Shown: piece after piece, positions 30,599 through 33,708 of the stretch
Position numbering within the stretch: position 1 is the first letter of the stretch
Layout: the number at the start of each line of letters is the position of its first letter
DNA from: an uncultured Lachnospiraceae bacterium
GTDB lineage: Bacteria; Bacillota; Clostridia; Lachnospirales; Lachnospiraceae
Assembly: GCA_910588285.1 (NCBI GenBank)
Contig: CAJUQB010000029.1
Span: 1 to 33,708 of the forward strand
DNA: 33,708 nt
Direction: 5' to 3'
The notes under the pieces: model-generated
The model's input: only the letters and a program-made list of their open reading frames with translations
What the model was told of the DNA's origin: nothing
The model's database searches: none
Program-made: the position numbers and the translations under genes

Positions 30599-31888
30599 AT
30601 GGGAATTATAAAAGCAGTAGGCCAGGCAGTGTCCGGCGGTTTTGCAGATCAGTGGCTGGAGGTCTATGAGCCGGACGATATGGGAGAACGCACGGTCTTT
30701 ACCAGCGGCGTGAGGATTCGGAAGGGACAGAATGTAAAGGGGACGGACAATACCGTGTCCAACGGCTCTGTCATCCATGTGTATGACAACCAGTTTATGA
30801 TGCTCTTAGACGGGGGCAAGGTGGTGGATTATACGGCGGAGCCGGGATATTACAAGGTGGACAATTCTGCGCTGCCCTCTTTTTTTAACGGCCAGTTTCA
30901 GGATACCCTGAAGGAATCCTTAAACCGCATCCGTTTTGGCGGCCAGACGCCTACCAAGCAGCAGGTATTTTACCTGAACCTCCAGGAGATCAAGGGGATT
31001 AAGTTCGGAACCAGGAATCCCATCAATTATTTTGACAACTTTTACAATGCGGAGCTGTTTCTTCGGGCCCATGGAAGCTATTCCATCAAGATCACGGATC
31101 CCCTGAAGTTTTATCAGGAGGTGATTCCGAGAAATCAGGAGCATGTCAATATTGAGGATGTGAATGAGCAGTATATTTCCGAATTTATGGAGGCCTTCCA
31201 GGCTGCGGTGAATCAGATGTCAGCGGAGGGAATCCGTATTTCCTTTGTTCCCTCCAAGGGCATGGAGCTTTCCCGCTACATGGCGGATATTCTGGATGAG
31301 AACTGGAAGCAGCTTCGGGGCATGGAGGTTCTGGCGGTAGGTGTTGCCAGCATTTCCTACAATGAGGAATCCCAGAAGCTCATCAATATGCGCAATGAGG
31401 GAGCCATGCTTTCCGATCCCACGGTTCGGGAGGGATATCTCCAGGGCCACATGGCAAGAGGGCTGGAAGGGGCCGGCAATAACGCCAATGGCGCCATGGC
31501 CGGATTTATGGGCATGGGGATGGCCATGAATGCAGGCAGCGGCATGATGGGGGCTGCCTCCCAGACCAATCTGCAGCAGATGCAGATGAACCAGGCGAAC
31601 CGGCAGGCACAGCAGATGCAGCCCGGGCAGCAGGCACAGCAGGGGAAGGGGCAGGCCGCCCCGGGGGGATGGACCTGCCAGTGCGGCGCTGCCAATAGCG
31701 GGAAGTTCTGCAGCGAATGCGGAAAGCCGGCTCCGGCCCCGGGATGGACCTGTGAGTGCGGCGCTGTCAATAGCGGGAAGTTCTGCAGCGAATGCGGGAA
31801 GCCGGCCCCGGCCTCGGAGTGGACCTGCGGGTGCGGAGCAGTCAACAAAGGAAAGTTCTGCAGTAATTGCGGCAAGCCCAGAGCTTAG
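30599..31888 (+). CDS. YdjI-like SPFH (band 7) protein with three zinc ribbons
   Basis: 429 residues. The N-terminal part (about 1-290) is the SPFH domain of the YdjI/virion-core-like family: a short amphipathic start (MGIIKAVGQAVSGGFADQW), VRIRKGQNVKGTDNTVSNGS, GYYKVDNSALPSFFNGQF, and NYFDNFYNAELFLRAHGSYSIKI. A Gly/Met/Gln-rich linker follows (about 295-355), then three near-identical 25-residue ribbons, each with two CxC/CxxC pairs (GWTCQCGAANSGKFCSECGK and copies). SPFH proteins form membrane scaffolds. In B. subtilis YdjI works with PspA (YdjF) and YdjG/YdjH in membrane protection. GAAAGGGAGG precedes the ATG. Confidence 0.85.
   Translation: MGIIKAVGQAVSGGFADQWLEVYEPDDMGERTVFTSGVRIRKGQNVKGTDNTVSNGSVIHVYDNQFMMLLDGGKVVDYTAEPGYYKVDNSALPSFFNGQFQDTLKESLNRIRFGGQTPTKQQVFYLNLQEIKGIKFGTRNPINYFDNFYNAELFLRAHGSYSIKITDPLKFYQEVIPRNQEHVNIEDVNEQYISEFMEAFQAAVNQMSAEGIRISFVPSKGMELSRYMADILDENWKQLRGMEVLAVGVASISYNEESQKLINMRNEGAMLSDPTVREGYLQGHMARGLEGAGNNANGAMAGFMGMGMAMNAGSGMMGAASQTNLQQMQMNQANRQAQQMQPGQQAQQGKGQAAPGGWTCQCGAANSGKFCSECGKPAPAPGWTCECGAVNSGKFCSECGKPAPASEWTCGCGAVNKGKFCSNCGKPRA
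31667..31885 (+). repeat. Three 75-bp tandem zinc-ribbon repeats
   Basis: Three consecutive units encoding WTCxCGAxNxGKFCSxCGKP; units 1 and 2 are nearly identical at the DNA level, unit 3 is more diverged. The similarity points to recent duplication inside the gene. Confidence 0.8.
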
Positions 31889-31902
31889 GGCAGGAGGAAG
31901 CA

Positions 31903-32991
31903 ATGGCGGTTATCAGTTATAAGTGCCCCAACTGCGACGGGGAGCTGGTCTTTGACCCGGCTTCCCAGAACTATAAATGTGAATATTGTGCCAGCGCCTT
32001 CAGCCAGCGGGAGCTGGAGGAGATGGAGCCTGACGCCTCTGGGGAACAGGAGCCCCAGTCCGGCAGCGGTCAGGTGTCCAAAGACCAGGAAGCCGGCAGC
32101 GGGCCGGAGGCAGGAGAGCCACAGGGGGCGGTGTATTCCTGCCCCAGCTGCGGGGCGGAGGTGGTTACGGACAGTACCACGGCAGCCACCTTCTGCTATT
32201 ACTGCCACAATCCGGTGGTGCTGTCCGGCCGTCTTTTGGGCCGGTATCTTCCGGACTATGTGGTTCCCTTTGCCATTGACCGGGAGCAGGCAGTCAAGGG
32301 GTTTCTTGCGTATGTTCATAGCAGGAAGTTTGTTCCCAGGGCCTTTTTCCGGAAGCAGCAGATCGAAAAGCTGTCGGGGATTTATTTTCCCTATTGGGTC
32401 TATGAATGCGAGATGGACAGCCGGCTGGAGGCACAGGCCAGGCAGATCCGGGTATGGCGCAGCGGGGATATGGAATACACGGAGACAAAGACCTACAGCC
32501 TGGAGCGGGCCGGGAAGGTGTCCCTGTCCGGCATTACCAAGAATGCATTGAAGAAAGCGGACCGTCAGCTGGCTCAGGGAGTGCTGCCATTTGATCTGAA
32601 CCGGAAGAAGGAATTCCACATGGGATATCTCTCAGGCTTCCAGGCGGAGAAGCGCGATATGGAGCGGGAGGAGCTTGCCCTGGAGGTGGAGCGGGAGAGG
32701 GAGGATTACGGAACCATGCTTTTGCGGGATACCATCAGCGGGTATGGCAGTGTGGCGGAGAACAGCCGCAGCAACCGGATTCTGTCGGAGCAGTGGTCCT
32801 ATGTGCTGCTCCCTGTGTGGACGCTGACCTACAAGGGCAAAAACAATAAAATGTTCTATTATACCATGAACGGACAGAATGGCAAGGTCTATGGAGAGCT
32901 GCCGGTGGATGCCGGGAGGGTGGGGCTTGTGGGAGCCCTGGTTGGCCTGGCTGTGCTGATCCTGTTTCTGATCGGGGGGTATTTGATATGA
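31903..32991 (+). CDS. YdjG-like double zinc-ribbon membrane protein
   Basis: 362 residues from ATG 31903, with CAGGAGGAAG 4 nt upstream; an in-frame ATG inside the preceding gene is less likely. Zinc ribbon 1 is CPNCDGELVF...YKCEYC (about 7-29), then an acidic linker, ribbon 2 CPSCGAEVVT...FCYYC (about 83-103), a middle domain with VPFAIDREQAVKGF and YFPYWVYECEMDSRL, and a single C-terminal TM (about 340-360) that would place the body in the cytosol. Matches the TFIIB-type ribbon protein YdjG of the B. subtilis ydjFGHI operon in layout. It overlaps the next gene as ATGA. Confidence 0.78.
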   Translation: MAVISYKCPNCDGELVFDPASQNYKCEYCASAFSQRELEEMEPDASGEQEPQSGSGQVSKDQEAGSGPEAGEPQGAVYSCPSCGAEVVTDSTTAATFCYYCHNPVVLSGRLLGRYLPDYVVPFAIDREQAVKGFLAYVHSRKFVPRAFFRKQQIEKLSGIYFPYWVYECEMDSRLEAQARQIRVWRSGDMEYTETKTYSLERAGKVSLSGITKNALKKADRQLAQGVLPFDLNRKKEFHMGYLSGFQAEKRDMEREELALEVEREREDYGTMLLRDTISGYGSVAENSRSNRILSEQWSYVLLPVWTLTYKGKNNKMFYYTMNGQNGKVYGELPVDAGRVGLVGALVGLAVLILFLIGGYLI

Positions 32992-33708
32992 GAGGGCGTC
33001 ACGGAGCCCGGACAGGAAGCCGGGGGATGGAGCGGTGGCTTGGTATCTGCCTGGTATGCCTGGCAGTTCTTTTGCTGGCCGGATGGATTCCGGAGGCAGT
33101 ACATGCAAAGACCCCCTGGGTTATGGATTCTGCCGGGCTGCTTACGGAGGAGGAGATACAGGCCCTGACCGAGGAGATTCAGCGTCTGAAGGATGCCACC
33201 GGCTGGGATGTGTTTGCTGCCACCACCTTGGATACAGAGGGGCGGGACACCACAACCTATGCGGAGCTTCTCTTTGATATGAACTGCAGCAAGGAGGATG
33301 GCATCCTCTGTCTGATTGATATGGAGCACCGGGAGTTCCAGCTTCGCACCTTTGGGGAGGCCATCCGCTATGTGACGGACAGCCGCAGGGATGAGATACT
33401 GGACCATGCCTATGAGGCGGCCGGCAGCGGGGATTATGCAGGCTGCCTCATAGCCCTGGTCAAGGGTGTGGGCGATGCCTATGAGCAGGGGATCCCCAAG
33501 GGCCAGTACAACTATGACGAAGATACCGGAGCGATTGACAGATATCGCGAGCCGCGGCGGATCACACTGCTTGAGCTCCTGGTGGCTGTGGCAGCCGCGG
33601 CGGCGGCAGGGGGAATCACGGCGGCCGTCATTCTGGGCAAATACCGTTTGAAATGGGGCGGTTATCAATATTCCTGCCGGGAAAACGGAGCTGTTACCCT
33701 AGAGACCC
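32988..33708 (+). CDS. TPM-domain membrane protein (YgcG/YdjH-like), cut by the window edge
   Basis: 240 residues visible, open at the right edge. A signal/TM segment near 17-38 precedes a TPM domain (about 44-170) with the family pattern WVMDSAGLLTEEEIQALTEE, TGWDVFAATT and GILCLIDMEHREFQLRTFG, then a second TM near 194-214 followed by a cytosolic portion. TPM proteins occur in membrane-stress and photosystem-repair contexts. The start at 32988 overlaps the upstream stop; an internal ATG at 33027 is also possible. Confidence 0.8.
   Translation, partial: MRGRHGARTGSRGMERWLGICLVCLAVLLLAGWIPEAVHAKTPWVMDSAGLLTEEEIQALTEEIQRLKDATGWDVFAATTLDTEGRDTTTYAELLFDMNCSKEDGILCLIDMEHREFQLRTFGEAIRYVTDSRRDEILDHAYEAAGSGDYAGCLIALVKGVGDAYEQGIPKGQYNYDEDTGAIDRYREPRRITLLELLVAVAAAAAAGGITAAVILGKYRLKWGGYQYSCRENGAVTLET

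Overview
The window looks like the chromosome of a Gram-positive gut-type clostridium, most likely a Lachnospiraceae member. The signs are moderately high GC with AT-rich intergenic gaps, strong AGGAGG ribosome-binding sites, lipoprotein and cell-wall genes of Firmicutes type, a YjfB-family small protein, YitT, ftsEX next to prfB, and a ydjGHI-like set. I see no rRNA, tRNA, CRISPR array or phage module. The species cannot be named from the sequence alone.

Layout. 1-3220 is an accessory patch: the tail of an unknown gene, a hairpin repeat, a broken IS200-type transposase, a GH120 beta-xylosidase gene and a 164-bp palindromic MITE-like element. 3241-5526 holds a small conserved protein and, convergent to it, an OmpR-type two-component system. 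5798-13977 is one tightly packed operon: a beta-propeller/solute-binding lipoprotein, two sugar ABC permeases, a HlyD/MacA-like adaptor, a two-TM MacB-core-like protein and an L-fucose/L-arabinose isomerase family enzyme. No ATPase is encoded in it. 14144-20729 carries an LTA-synthase-like phosphoglycerol transferase behind a four-copy 11-bp-phased operator array, a P2A-type Ca2+ ATPase and a NodB-type deacetylase. 20842-23577 holds a 58-codon YjfB-family gene, trxB, and an SH3/NlpC-P60 wall hydrolase with a perfect consensus promoter flanked by two WalR-type boxes. The 514-bp gap that follows contains four DnaA boxes in 71 bp. 24092-27025 encodes a divergent WecG/TagA-type glycosyltransferase, a YitT membrane protein and a CdaR/PucR-type regulator. 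27044-29807 is ftsE, ftsX and prfB; prfB is split by a programmed frameshift whose in-frame stop is UAA. 29823 to the right edge is a Tim44-like/zinc-ribbon, SPFH (YdjI-like), zinc-ribbon (YdjG-like), TPM-domain operon, related by content to the B. subtilis ydjFGHI phage-shock/membrane-stress locus but with no PspA in view.

Taken together, much of the window concerns the envelope: wall hydrolysis, deacetylation, glycerol-phosphate polymer transfer, division (FtsEX) and membrane stress, alongside carbohydrate capture (GH120, ABC importer, isomerase). The best candidates for undescribed biology are the importer-plus-adaptor operon at 5798-13977, the non-oriC DnaA-box cluster at 23808-23878, and the three well-formed regulatory arrays (TTTAAG array, WalR boxes, UAA recoding site).
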